Shown: piece after piece, positions 8,437 to 16,566 of the stretch
Layout of the letters: every line of letters starts with the position of its first letter
Numbering within the stretch: the stretch's first letter is position 1
Origin: Actinomycetales bacterium
GTDB taxonomy: Bacteria; Actinomycetota; Actinomycetes; Actinomycetales; Kineosporiaceae
DNA: 60,265 nucleotides
Assembly: GCA_012719445.1 (NCBI GenBank)
Contig: JAAYAH010000056.1
Location: 1 to 60,265, forward strand
Reading direction: 5' to 3'
Notes under the pieces: generated by a model
What the model was told of the DNA's origin: nothing
Seen by the model: only the letters and a program-made list of their open reading frames with translations
The model's database searches: none
Position numbers and translations under genes: made by a program

Positions 8437-10689
8437 TCAGGCGTCGGCGAGGGCGGAGCCCAGCCGCTCCCGCTCCAGGGCGACGATCTGGCGGGCCAGG
8501 TCGGCCTCGGTGAGGTCGAGGGCCTCCGGGCTGCACTCGGCGAGGTCGCTGCGCCGGGCGTAGGAGTCGAACAGCTCCGACTTGGCGCCGAGGATCTCCA
8601 GCATCCGCTCGTCGACGCTGTCGGCGATGAGCAGCCGGTGCACCTGGACCTTCCGGACCTGCCCCATCCGGTGCGCCCTGGCGACGGCCTGGGCCTCCAT
8701 GGTGGGTTTCACCTGCGGCTCGCAGATGACGACCACCGAGGCGGCCTGCATGTTGACGCCGACCCCTCCGGCGAGGATCTGACTGACCAGGACGGCGTGC
8801 CCATCCGCGGCCGAGAAGGCGTCGACCAGGTCCTGCCGCTCGGTCGCCGGGACGTCCCCGGTCAGCGGTCCGAACGCCAGGGAGCCCAGGGCCCGGCACA
8901 CGGTGTCGAGCACGTCCCGGAAGTAGGAGAAGACGACGACCTTGCGCCCGTTGACCCCGGCCTCCTCCACGATCTCCAGCAGCCGGCCCAGCTTCGCCGA
9001 GGTCTTCGGACTGCCGGCCGCGAAGGCCGCCCTGCGCATGGCCATGAAGTTCTCCGCGACCACGGCGTCCCGGTAGGCGGCGCGGTCCGCCCGGCTGAAC
9101 TCCTCCCACTCCTCGACCTCGACCAGCTCCGGCAGCTCCGAGAGCACGTCCTCCTGGTTGCGCCGCAGGTAGGCCGGCGCGACGACGCGGCGGAAGGCGT
9201 CGGCCCCCGTCACGTCGTCGTCGGCGTCGAGACCGAGCCCCAGTTCGGGCTGCAGGTAGTCCACCAGGCGCCGGAACTCCTCCACCCGGTTCTCCATCGG
9301 GGTGCCGGTGAGGAACAGCACCCGGTCCACCCGGTCGGCGAGCGCCGCGACCGAGCGGGACCGCTGGGTCCCCGGGTTCTTCACGTAGTGCGCCTCGTCG
9401 ACGACGAGCATCGCGATCGGGACGCCGTCCATGGCCTCGGTCAGCCGGCGCAGCGCCTCGAAGGTGGTCACGGCGACCCCGCCGTCGCGCACCCAGGTGC
9501 CGACGGCGGCGTCCCTGCCACTGCCGTGCAGTCGGTGCGCGGTCAGCGCGCTGCGCGAGGCGATCTCCCGGGTCCAGTTGACCAGGACGCTCGCCGGGCA
9601 GACCACGAGGAAGTGGGTGCTCCCGGTCGCACGGAGATGGCTCAGCGCGGCGATGGCCTGGACGGTCTTGCCGAGCCCCATCTCGTCGCCGAGGATCACC
9701 CGGCGCTGGGCCAGCGCGAACCTGGCCCCGAAGGACTGGTACCCGCGCAGCGCCACCCGCCGGTACCGGCCGTCCAGGTCCTGCCGGCGGACCCGGTCGG
9801 CGATGTCCGCGGGCAGGAACCCCTCGGCGGCGCCTGCGTCCCGCAGCAGGCCGACGACCTGCTCCAGGACGCCGTAGTACTCCGGGGAACGGCGCTGGAA
9901 GTCCCGCCACACCCCCGCGCGGTCGGGACCGGGCCGGGCCAGCACCGCCTCGACCTCGTCGAACCGGCTCCGGATCCTGGTGACGTCGGCCCACGCCGTC
10001 CAGCGCTGGAGCTGCACCAGGGCCGCGTGCACCCTGGCCGCGCGCGAGGCGGAGGCCAGCAGCATGCGCAGCCTGCTGCTGGCGGGAGCGGCCGCCTCGA
10101 GGGCCGGGGGCAGCTCCCGGGCCATCGGCCGGGTCTCCGCCGTCAGGTCCGCCGTTGCCCGCTCCACCGTGTCCCGGCGGTGCACGGCCTGGAGCAGGGC
10201 GGTGCTGCGGTCGTTGGCCGGGTCGAGATCGATCCGTACCGTCAGCCGCTCCTCGACGGCCTCCGCCAGCCGGCGGACGGCCTCCCTGACCCGGAGCACC
10301 CCGCCGCGACCGACCTCCGGTGCCCCGTCGAGCACCCCGCCGAGGGTGTCGTCGGAGACCTCCTCCACCTGCCCGACGCTGAGGTAGCCCGCGGCCTCGA
10401 GGGCGTCCACGAGCGGGCCGATCCCGGGCCGGGATCCGGTGCGGCGCCTGCCGTCCGCCCGACCGCGAGCCGCGCGCCCACGGTCGGTGGGCCTCTGGTC
10501 GGTGGGCCCGGGGTCGGCGTCCAGCAACCGGGCGACCGGCAGCGCGGCGAGCTCCCGCCGGACCAGCTCGGAGCGCAGGGCCGCGTGAGCCTCCCGGACG
10601 GCGTCAGCCGCCAGCGAGCGCTCCTCGGCGACGTGCTGCACCCGGCCGTGCAGCTCCCGAGCCCTGGCCAGCAGGGCACGGGCCTGCAC
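8437..10689 (-). CDS. SNF2-family DEAH-box helicase
   Basis: About 750 residues from a GTG at 10689. The helicase core is intact: Walker A GDEMGLGKTVQ, DEAH box VVDEAHYVKN, motif III LTGTPMENRVEE, and motifs V/VI in QILAGGVGVNM and ARAHRMGQVRKVQ. SNF2 proteins translocate on double-stranded DNA using ATP; bacterial ones are linked to repair or transcription recycling. The N-terminal 230 residues carry an HhH-like LVDALEAAGYLSVGQVEE. The start is uncertain: 10689 lacks a ribosome-binding site, whereas an ATG at 10855 in another frame has an excellent one. The same frame upstream of 10689 is Arg/Ser/Pro-rich and looks non-coding. Confidence 0.85.
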   Translation of the reverse strand: MQARALLARARELHGRVQHVAEERSLAADAVREAHAALRSELVRRELAALPVARLLDADPGPTDQRPTDRGRAARGRADGRRRTGSRPGIGPLVDALEAAGYLSVGQVEEVSDDTLGGVLDGAPEVGRGGVLRVREAVRRLAEAVEERLTVRIDLDPANDRSTALLQAVHRRDTVERATADLTAETRPMARELPPALEAAAPASSRLRMLLASASRAARVHAALVQLQRWTAWADVTRIRSRFDEVEAVLARPGPDRAGVWRDFQRRSPEYYGVLEQVVGLLRDAGAAEGFLPADIADRVRRQDLDGRYRRVALRGYQSFGARFALAQRRVILGDEMGLGKTVQAIAALSHLRATGSTHFLVVCPASVLVNWTREIASRSALTAHRLHGSGRDAAVGTWVRDGGVAVTTFEALRRLTEAMDGVPIAMLVVDEAHYVKNPGTQRSRSVAALADRVDRVLFLTGTPMENRVEEFRRLVDYLQPELGLGLDADDDVTGADAFRRVVAPAYLRRNQEDVLSELPELVEVEEWEEFSRADRAAYRDAVVAENFMAMRRAAFAAGSPKTSAKLGRLLEIVEEAGVNGRKVVVFSYFRDVLDTVCRALGSLAFGPLTGDVPATERQDLVDAFSAADGHAVLVSQILAGGVGVNMQAASVVVICEPQVKPTMEAQAVARAHRMGQVRKVQVHRLLIADSVDERMLEILGAKSELFDSYARRSDLAECSPEALDLTEADLARQIVALERERLGSALADA

Positions 10690-10855
10690 GGGTGAGGTGC
10701 GCCGCGGCGACCGAGGGGGGCTCGGGAGGAAGCCCGGGGATCGGCTGCTGCCCAGGGACCGCACCGGGGGTCGGCGGCTGCCCGGGGACCGGCCCGGGGA
10801 TCCGTCCCGGGGCTGCTCCCGAGCGCGAGGTCGCGGCAGCGGTGCGCTGTGCCAT
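10690..10855 (-). other. Possible out-of-frame N-terminus of the helicase gene
   Basis: An ATG at 10855 preceded by GGAGGGAGACC opens a frame beginning MAQRTAAATSRSG and continuing with a Pro/Gly/Gln linker (PGPVPGQPPTPGAVPGQ), a believable protein start. It is one frame away from the helicase and overlaps its beginning. A one-base indel in the G6 run at 10715-10720 would join the two. No other gene is present between 10690 and 11056. Confidence 0.4.
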
Positions 10856-10890
10856 GGTCTCCCTCCCTGCCGCCGGTGCCAGAACCCCGA

Positions 10891-10949
10891 TCCTGGTGAA
10901 CTCAGTCCTGGTGACCCCGTCCTGGTGAACTCAGTCCTGGTGAACTCGG
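10891..10949. repeat. Four tandem copies of a 14-15 bp unit
   Basis: TCCTGGTGAACTCAG at 10891, a variant ending ACCCCG at 10906, an exact copy at 10920, and TCCTGGTGAACTCGG at 10935. It lies upstream of the helicase gene and downstream of the deacetylase gene. Non-coding as far as can be seen. Confidence 0.7.
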
Positions 10950-10986
10950 TCCGTCCGGTGCCCGGCCGCCTCCGCACCGGACCGGG

Positions 10987-11034
10987 CGGACGGGTCGGAC
11001 CGGTCGAACGGATCGGACGGGTCGGACCGGTCGA
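10987..11034. repeat. 21-bp exact direct repeat
   Basis: CGGACGGGTCGGACCGGTCGA occurs at 10987-11007 and 11014-11034, a 27-bp period. Together with the TCCTGGTGA repeats it fills most of the gap between the helicase and deacetylase genes. Confidence 0.7.
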
Positions 11035-11056
11035 TGATGCCCGACCCCGCCGACCC

Positions 11057-12250
11057 TCAGCCGGCGAGGGGGTCGAGGCCGTGCCGCGGGAACACCGCGT
11101 GCCGGGTCTCGGCGACGGCCCGGTCGACGGCGTCCGACGGGTCACCCCCGCCGGACCACTCCCGCCAGCTCACCGGTGCGCCGTCGGTCATGAACCGCGG
11201 GGCCCGGAGCCCGAACAGCTCCCGCACGTGCCGCCGCCACGGTTCCGGGACCTCGGCGGACGGCTCGACGGCGTGGTGCGCCGCGATGCCGACCAGGTGC
11301 GCCCAGGCCCGGGGCACGACCTCGACCACCGCGTACCCGCCGCCGCCGACGCCGACCCAGCGACCGGCGCACAGCTCGTGGGCCAGTTCGTGCACGGCGA
11401 TGCCGACGGCGCGCTGGGCGTCGACGGACAGCGTCAGATGCCCGAGCGGGTCGAGCTCGTGGGTGTCGCACCCGTGCTGGCTGATCAGGATCTGCGGCTG
11501 GAAGGCCCTGACCAGCGGCGGGACGACGGCGTGGAAGGCACGCAGCCACCCGGCGTCGCCGGTGCCGGGGGGCAGGGCCACGTTGACGGCCGTCCCCTCG
11601 GCCCCCGGGCCGCCGAGCTGACCCGGATGCCCCGACCCGGGGAAGAGCGCCTCCCCGGTCTCGTGCAGGGACACGGTGAGCACCCGGGGGTCGTCCCAGA
11701 AGATCCGCTCCATGCCATCGCCGTGGTGCACGTCGACGTCGACGTAGGCGACCCGCTGCGCCCCGGCCCGGAGCAGGGCCCGCACCGCGATCGCGAGGTC
11801 GTTGTACACGCAGAAGCCGCTGGCCCGCTCCGGCATGGCGTGGTGCATCCCGCCGGCGATGTTGATCCCGTGCCCGGCCTCGCCGTTCCACACCGCCAGG
11901 GCGACGTCGAGGGTGCCGCCGACGATGCGCGCGCTCGCCTCGTGCATGCCGCGGAAGACGGGGACGTCGTCGGTGCCGAGCCCGAAGGCTCCGGCAGCCC
12001 TCCCCGCCCGCGACCGCCCCCCGACCGAGGCCGCCCGGACCGCCTCCAGGTAGGGCTCGGTGTGCACCGTGGCCAGTACCGGGTCCGGTACCGGGTCGGC
12101 GTCGGTGACGTGGACGCCCGCGTGGGACAGCAGGCCGAGCTCCCGACACAGCCGGGTGGTCAGCTCGAGGCGGTCGGGGGTCATCGGGTGGCCCGGTCCG
12201 AAGTCGTACCGGGCGAGGGAGTCGTTCCAGACGAACCGCAGCGCCTCCAC
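11057..12250 (-). CDS. acuC: AcuC-type histone-deacetylase-fold deacetylase
   Basis: 397 residues from a GTG at 12250 (VEALRFVWNDS), matching the usual start and length of actinobacterial AcuC. The zinc hydrolase fold is intact: YVDVDVHHGDGMERIFW carries metal-binding Asp/His, SLHETGEALFPGSGH the glycine-rich loop, and SQHGCDTHELDPLGHL the second Asp. AcuC removes acetyl groups from lysine, classically reactivating acetyl-CoA synthetase; here neither acs nor a Pat acetylase is adjacent, so the substrate is inferred. Divergent from ktrA across about 160 bp. Longer in-frame extensions upstream overlap the divergent promoter region and look non-coding. Confidence 0.9.
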   Translation of the reverse strand: MEALRFVWNDSLARYDFGPGHPMTPDRLELTTRLCRELGLLSHAGVHVTDADPVPDPVLATVHTEPYLEAVRAASVGGRSRAGRAAGAFGLGTDDVPVFRGMHEASARIVGGTLDVALAVWNGEAGHGINIAGGMHHAMPERASGFCVYNDLAIAVRALLRAGAQRVAYVDVDVHHGDGMERIFWDDPRVLTVSLHETGEALFPGSGHPGQLGGPGAEGTAVNVALPPGTGDAGWLRAFHAVVPPLVRAFQPQILISQHGCDTHELDPLGHLTLSVDAQRAVGIAVHELAHELCAGRWVGVGGGGYAVVEVVPRAWAHLVGIAAHHAVEPSAEVPEPWRRHVRELFGLRAPRFMTDGAPVSWREWSGGGDPSDAVDRAVAETRHAVFPRHGLDPLAG

Positions 12251-12409
12251 AGGGCCACGGTAACCGGGTCGCCCCGGATCGGCCCGGGGATTAGCCCGGT
12301 CGCCCCAGACGGTGCCGGTCGTCCCAGCCGGTCGCCGTCGTCGCCGTTGGGCCGGTCGGGCACGATGGGGGGCGCTGGTGGGGATGTGGGAGCCGGGAGG
12401 CCGACCGAC

Positions 12410-13078
12410 ATGAGCGTGAAGAGCCCCTATGGGGGGCCGGTCCTGGTCTGCGGACTGGGCCGGTTCGGTGCGGCGACCGCGGCAGCCCTGGCCCGGCTGG
12501 GCTACGAGGTGCTCGCGATCGACCGCGACTCCAAGATCGTCCAGGACTGGTCGGACCGGCTCGCCCACGTCGTCGAGGCGGACACCACCGACATCGACGT
12601 GCTCAGGGAGCTCGGCTGCGCCGACTTCCGGGTCGCCGTCGTCGGGATCGCCACCTCGATCGAGTCGAGCGTGCTCACCTGCGCCAACCTCGTCGATCTG
12701 CGCGTGGACCAGGTGTGGTCCAAGGCGATGAGCCCGGCCCACGGCAAGATCCTGTCCCGGATCGGCGTCCACCACGTGATCTACCCGGAGGCGTCGACGG
12801 CGGAGCGGGTGGCCCGGCTGGTCAACGGCCGGATGCTGGACTACATGGAGTTCGACGACGGCTTCGCCATCGTCAAGATGCGACCACCGAAGGAGACGCA
12901 GGGGTTCACCCTGGCGCAGTCCCAGATCCGCAAGAAGTACGGCGTGACCGTGGTCGGAGTGAAGAGCGCGGGCGAGGAGTTCACCTACGCCTCCCCGGAG
13001 ACCCTGGTGAGCAGCCACGACGTGCTCATCGTCAGCGGCCACTCCGAACTCGTCGAGCGGTTCGCCTCCCGGCCGTAG
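12410..13078 (+). CDS. KtrA/TrkA-type RCK regulatory subunit of potassium uptake
   Basis: 222 residues, ATG preceded by GGGAGG. The N-terminal RCK_N domain (about 8-125) has the dinucleotide fold CGLGRFGAATAAAL with acidic loop IDRDSKIV. A TrkA_C domain (about 140-220) follows, with QIRKKYGVTVVGVK. It should form an octameric ring gating the membrane subunit in response to ATP/ADP or NAD(H), and perhaps c-di-AMP, which binds TrkA_C domains in several Gram-positives. A c-di-AMP synthase gene (disA) lies 19 kb away, so that link is possible but unproven. The channel gene starts 5 bp after the stop. Confidence 0.92.
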   Translation: MSVKSPYGGPVLVCGLGRFGAATAAALARLGYEVLAIDRDSKIVQDWSDRLAHVVEADTTDIDVLRELGCADFRVAVVGIATSIESSVLTCANLVDLRVDQVWSKAMSPAHGKILSRIGVHHVIYPEASTAERVARLVNGRMLDYMEFDDGFAIVKMRPPKETQGFTLAQSQIRKKYGVTVVGVKSAGEEFTYASPETLVSSHDVLIVSGHSELVERFASRP

Positions 13079-13082
13079 ACCG

Positions 13083-14492
13083 ATGGACACCCACCGCCTG
13101 ACGGCGTCACGGCCCAAGGGCCGGCTGCGCCGGACCCGTGACCGCCTCCGCCGGCTCGCCCTCGGGCGGGGGCGGACGTTGTGGCATCCCGCCCAGTTCG
13201 GCGTCGCGGCCCCCACCGCGCTGACGCTCGTCGGCACCGTCCTGCTCATGCTGCCGGTCGCCGCGCGCAGCGGCCGGAGCGATCCGTCGACGGCGTTGTT
13301 CACCTCGGCGTCGACGGTCTCGCTGACCGGCTTCGCCGTCGTGGACACGGGTACCTACTGGAGCCCGTTCGGTCAGGCGGTGCTGCTGCTCCTGATGGAG
13401 GTCGCGGGCCTCGGTGTGATGGTCTTCGCCTCTCTGCTCGGCCTGCTGGTCATGGGCAGGCTGGGGCTCCGGTCCCGGCTGACGCCCTGGACCGACACGA
13501 CGACGATCAACTCGCAGCAGATCATGGTGGTGATCGTCGGAGTGGTCCGGATCGCGCTGGCGGTCCAGGCCGCCGCCTGGGCCACGCTCACCGCGCGGCT
13601 CTGGCTGAGGTACGACATCCCCTTCGGCAGGGCCGTCTACGAGGGGCTGTTCCACGCCGTCTCCGCCTTCACCAACGCCGGGATCAGCCTGTGGCCGGGG
13701 GACCCGATCCCGTACACCGACGACCCGCTGATCCTGCTGCCCCTCGCGATCACCCTCGTCGTCGGTGGCCTGGGGTACCCGGTGCTGCACGAGGTGTTCC
13801 GGTCCCGCGGACCGCAGGGCTGGTCGCTGCACACCCGGCTCAGCCTGGTCGTGACGGCGATCCTGCTCGTCCTGGGACCCATCGCGGTGATCTTCACCGA
13901 GTGGGACAACCCCGACACCCTCGGCGCCCTCGAGCCGGCACACCGGGCGCTGGCCGGCTGGTTCAACGCGGTCTCCTCACGATCGGCCGGGTTCGCCGGC
14001 TTCGACTACGGGGAGGCGGAGCCGGCCACCCGGTTCACCACGATCATTCTGATGATCATCGGTGTGGCGAGCGGGAGCACCGGGGGCGGGCTCAAGGTGA
14101 CCACCGTCGCCGTGCTCGTGCTCGCGGTCCACGCCGAGGCGCGGGGGAGGGACGACGTCGAGGCCTTCGGGCGGCGGATCTCGCCGGCGACGGTGCGGCA
14201 GGCGCTGGCCATCGGGATGGCGGCGACGCTGGTCCTCGCGGTCGCGACGTTCGCCCTGCTGGAGATGACGACGCTCGACCTGGAGACCGCCCTGTCCGAG
14301 ACCACGGCGGCGTTCTCGACCGTCGGCCTGTCGACCGGCGTCGTCGCGCAGCTCCCCGGGGCAGGCCAGGCCGTGCTGGTCCTGCTCATGTACCTCGGGT
14401 TCGTCGGGCCGATCACCCTGGCCAGCATCATGGCGCTGCGCCACACCCGGCGTTCCTACACCTACCCGGAGGCCCGCCCGATCGTCGGCTGA
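13083..14492 (+). CDS. TrkH/KtrB family potassium uptake channel subunit
   Basis: 469 residues, four repeated M1-P-M2 units. The four pore-loop filters are visible: STVSLTGFAVVDTG (about 78-92), SAFTNAGISLW (about 198), SSRSAGFAGFDYG (about 300) and TAAFSTVGLSTG (about 410), each keeping the central glycine. It forms a K+ (or Na+/K+) channel dimer sitting on the KtrA ring. Starts 5 bp after ktrA, so the pair is one operon. The 3' end of the gene, including the stop codon, is repeated once in tandem just downstream with drift. Confidence 0.92.
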   Translation: MDTHRLTASRPKGRLRRTRDRLRRLALGRGRTLWHPAQFGVAAPTALTLVGTVLLMLPVAARSGRSDPSTALFTSASTVSLTGFAVVDTGTYWSPFGQAVLLLLMEVAGLGVMVFASLLGLLVMGRLGLRSRLTPWTDTTTINSQQIMVVIVGVVRIALAVQAAAWATLTARLWLRYDIPFGRAVYEGLFHAVSAFTNAGISLWPGDPIPYTDDPLILLPLAITLVVGGLGYPVLHEVFRSRGPQGWSLHTRLSLVVTAILLVLGPIAVIFTEWDNPDTLGALEPAHRALAGWFNAVSSRSAGFAGFDYGEAEPATRFTTIILMIIGVASGSTGGGLKVTTVAVLVLAVHAEARGRDDVEAFGRRISPATVRQALAIGMAATLVLAVATFALLEMTTLDLETALSETTAAFSTVGLSTGVVAQLPGAGQAVLVLLMYLGFVGPITLASIMALRHTRRSYTYPEARPIVG

Positions 14493-14533
14493 GCGGCCAC
14501 CCGGAGACCTGCCCGGTCGTCGGCCGAGCGGCC
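14464..14533 (+). repeat. 35-bp tandem duplication covering the end of the TrkH gene
   Basis: Two adjacent 35-bp units (14464-14498 and 14499-14533) match at 31 of 35 positions. Unit 1 contains the gene's last codons and TGA stop; in unit 2 the TGA has become CGA. The second copy lies outside the gene. Confidence 0.75.
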
Positions 14534-14637
14534 TCCCGGTACCCCGGCGATCCCCGGCCGCTACCCTGTGCCGGCCGCCGCCGTCGCCCACCGGGCACCG
14601 CGGCCGCGTGGCGCACAGGGACGACGGGGAGAACGGG

Positions 14638-15618
14638 ATGACGGGGATGTCGGGGCTCGAGGTCGGCACGTTCGACGACAGGTACCAGGAGCAGGCGGCC
14701 GCGATGGTCGCCGCCTCCTTCGCGCGGCTGAGGAGCACGGTGCCGGTGCTCCCGGGCACCCTCGAACTGCCCGATGCCGTCGCAGGGCTGCTCGACCAGC
14801 TCCTCTCGGACCGCCGCGGCGTCATGGCGACCCGGGACGGCCGGCTGGTCGGCTTCCTCGGCTGGTACGTCATCGAGGGGTTCCGGGACACCGACCGCAC
14901 CGCCGCGCTCTGCCCCGCCTGGGGACACGCGACGACCGGCCCCGACCGGGAGGCCGTCTACCGGGCCCTCTACCGCGAGGCCTCGGCGGAGTGGTCGCGG
15001 ACCGGATGCCGGACCCACGCCGTCGCGGTCCTCGCCGACGACGACGTCGCGCGGCGGACCTGGTTCTGGCTGGGGTTCGGGCTCACCGTCGTCGACGCGA
15101 TCCGAGCCACCACCTCCCTCGGCGAGGGCCAGTGCCCTGCCGTCCCGGACGGCGTGACCCTCCGGCGGGCGGTCCCCGAGGACGCCGCGACCATCCTCAC
15201 CCTGGAGAACGAGCACTGGCGGCACTACACCCAACCGCCGATGTTCATGCCGGTCACGCTGCCCCTCGACCCGGCGGAGATCGAGACCGTCCTCTCCGGG
15301 GCCGTCTCCGGGTACTGGCTGGCGACCTGCGACGGCGAGCCCGCGGGCTTCCTCCGGTTCGAGCCGGTCGCGCAGGGGGCGACGGAGCTCGTCGCCTCCG
15401 CGACCACCATCGCGATCACCGGGGCGTACGTCCGGCCGTCCCGTCGCGGGCGCGGGATCGCGACGGCGCTGCTGGACGCCTCGCTCCGGGACTACGCGGG
15501 CCGCGGGTACACCCGCTGCTCGACGGACTTCGAGTCGTTCAACCCGGAGGCGGCGAGCTTCTGGCCGCGGTACTTCACCCCGGTCTGCCTGTCGATGACC
15601 CGGGTCCCCGAGGCCTGA
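14638..15618 (+). CDS. Tandem-domain GNAT acetyltransferase
   Basis: 326 residues from the ATG at 14638 (GGGGAGA 6 bp upstream); an in-frame GTG at 14608 is an alternative. Two GNAT folds are joined: a degenerate N-terminal one (about 1-165, GVMATRDGRLVGFLGWYV, without a clear acetyl-CoA motif) and an intact C-terminal one (about 170-326) with VRPSRRGRGIATALLDASL, the pyrophosphate-binding loop. The double layout resembles mycothiol synthase MshD, but the sequence is not close enough to call that. Stands alone on the plus strand. Substrate unknown. Confidence 0.82.
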   Translation: MTGMSGLEVGTFDDRYQEQAAAMVAASFARLRSTVPVLPGTLELPDAVAGLLDQLLSDRRGVMATRDGRLVGFLGWYVIEGFRDTDRTAALCPAWGHATTGPDREAVYRALYREASAEWSRTGCRTHAVAVLADDDVARRTWFWLGFGLTVVDAIRATTSLGEGQCPAVPDGVTLRRAVPEDAATILTLENEHWRHYTQPPMFMPVTLPLDPAEIETVLSGAVSGYWLATCDGEPAGFLRFEPVAQGATELVASATTIAITGAYVRPSRRGRGIATALLDASLRDYAGRGYTRCSTDFESFNPEAASFWPRYFTPVCLSMTRVPEA

Positions 15619-15652
15619 TCCGGGGGGCGGTACCCCCCAGGCCCGGACGATG

Positions 15653-15704
15653 GTCGGTCGGTCCAGGTCGGTCGGTCCAGGTCGGTCGGTCCAGGTCGGT
15701 CCAG
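15653..15704 (+). repeat. Tandem repeat, 14-bp unit
   Basis: GTCGGTCGGTCCAG is present three times exactly (15653-15694), followed by a 10-bp partial copy GTCGGTCCAG (15695-15704). It lies between the convergent GNAT and proC genes. Confidence 0.85.
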
Positions 15705-15733
15705 GTCAGGCGGCCCGGTGGGCGTCGACCGGC

Positions 15734-16534
15734 TCAGGTCAGGCGGCCCCGGGACCGGTCCCGGGCGGCCTCCAGCGCGGCCAGGAACGCGCCCCGGACG
15801 GCGTGCGTGTCCAGTTGACGCAGCGCGGCGGCCGTCGTCCCGCCGGGACTGGTCACCCGCTCCCGGAGCAGCGCCGGATGGGTCCCGGTCTCGTCGAGCA
15901 TGGTCGCCGCCCCGAGCAGGGTCTGCACGGTCAGCTCCGTCGCCACCGGACGGGCCAGCCCCAGCATCACCCCGGCCTCGATCATCGCCTCGGCGACGTA
16001 GAAGACGTACGCGGGCCCCGATCCGCTGACCGCCGTCACCGCGTCCTGCTGGTGCTCGGGCACCCGGACCACCCCGCCGGTCGGCGTCAGCAGGGCCTCG
16101 GCCCGGTCCAGGTGCTCCTCGCGGCAGGCGGCGCCTCCGGAGATCGCCGCTATACCCCGGTTCACCAGGGCGGGCGTGTTCGGCATCACCCGGACCACCG
16201 CCACCCCGGCCGGCAGGTGCTCCTCGACGGCCGCGGTGGTGATCCCGGCCGCGACGCAGACCACGAGGACGTCGGGACGCACCCGGTCCCGGATCTCGTC
16301 GAGCAGGGCGCCCACGTCGCCGGGCTTGACGGCGATCACCAGCGTGTCGGCCGTCGCCGCGGCCTCGGCGTTACCGAGGAGGCGGACCCCGTGCCGCTCG
16401 GCGACCTCGGTCGCCCGTCGGGCCACCCGCTCCGCGACGACCACGTCCTCGGCGGGGTACCCGGTGCGCAGCAACCCGGCGAGCAGGGCCTCCCCCATGA
16501 CGCCGACCCCGAGGAACGCGACCGTGTCACCCAT
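15734..16534 (-). CDS. proC: Pyrroline-5-carboxylate reductase
   Basis: 266 residues, normal for ProC. Last step of proline synthesis: reduces 1-pyrroline-5-carboxylate to proline with NAD(P)H in the cytoplasm. N-terminal Rossmann motif FLGVGVMGEALLAGLL; C-terminal signature region SGSGPAYVFYVAEAMIEAG and TSPGGTTAAALRQLD. The ATG at 16534 (MGDTVAF) is preceded by GGAAGG; longer in-frame sequence is non-coding in character. A proline dehydrogenase-like gene ends 32 bp upstream on the same strand. In mycobacteria proC neighbours the HTH and bS22 genes; here a 10-kb block intervenes. Confidence 0.95.
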   Translation of the reverse strand: MGDTVAFLGVGVMGEALLAGLLRTGYPAEDVVVAERVARRATEVAERHGVRLLGNAEAAATADTLVIAVKPGDVGALLDEIRDRVRPDVLVVCVAAGITTAAVEEHLPAGVAVVRVMPNTPALVNRGIAAISGGAACREEHLDRAEALLTPTGGVVRVPEHQQDAVTAVSGSGPAYVFYVAEAMIEAGVMLGLARPVATELTVQTLLGAATMLDETGTHPALLRERVTSPGGTTAAALRQLDTHAVRGAFLAALEAARDRSRGRLT

Positions 16535-16566
16535 CCGAACCACCCTTCCGGCCGCCCCTGCGGCCG

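Noticed and set aside
15653-15704. A CRISPR array
   Set aside because: The 14-bp units are directly adjacent with no spacers between them.
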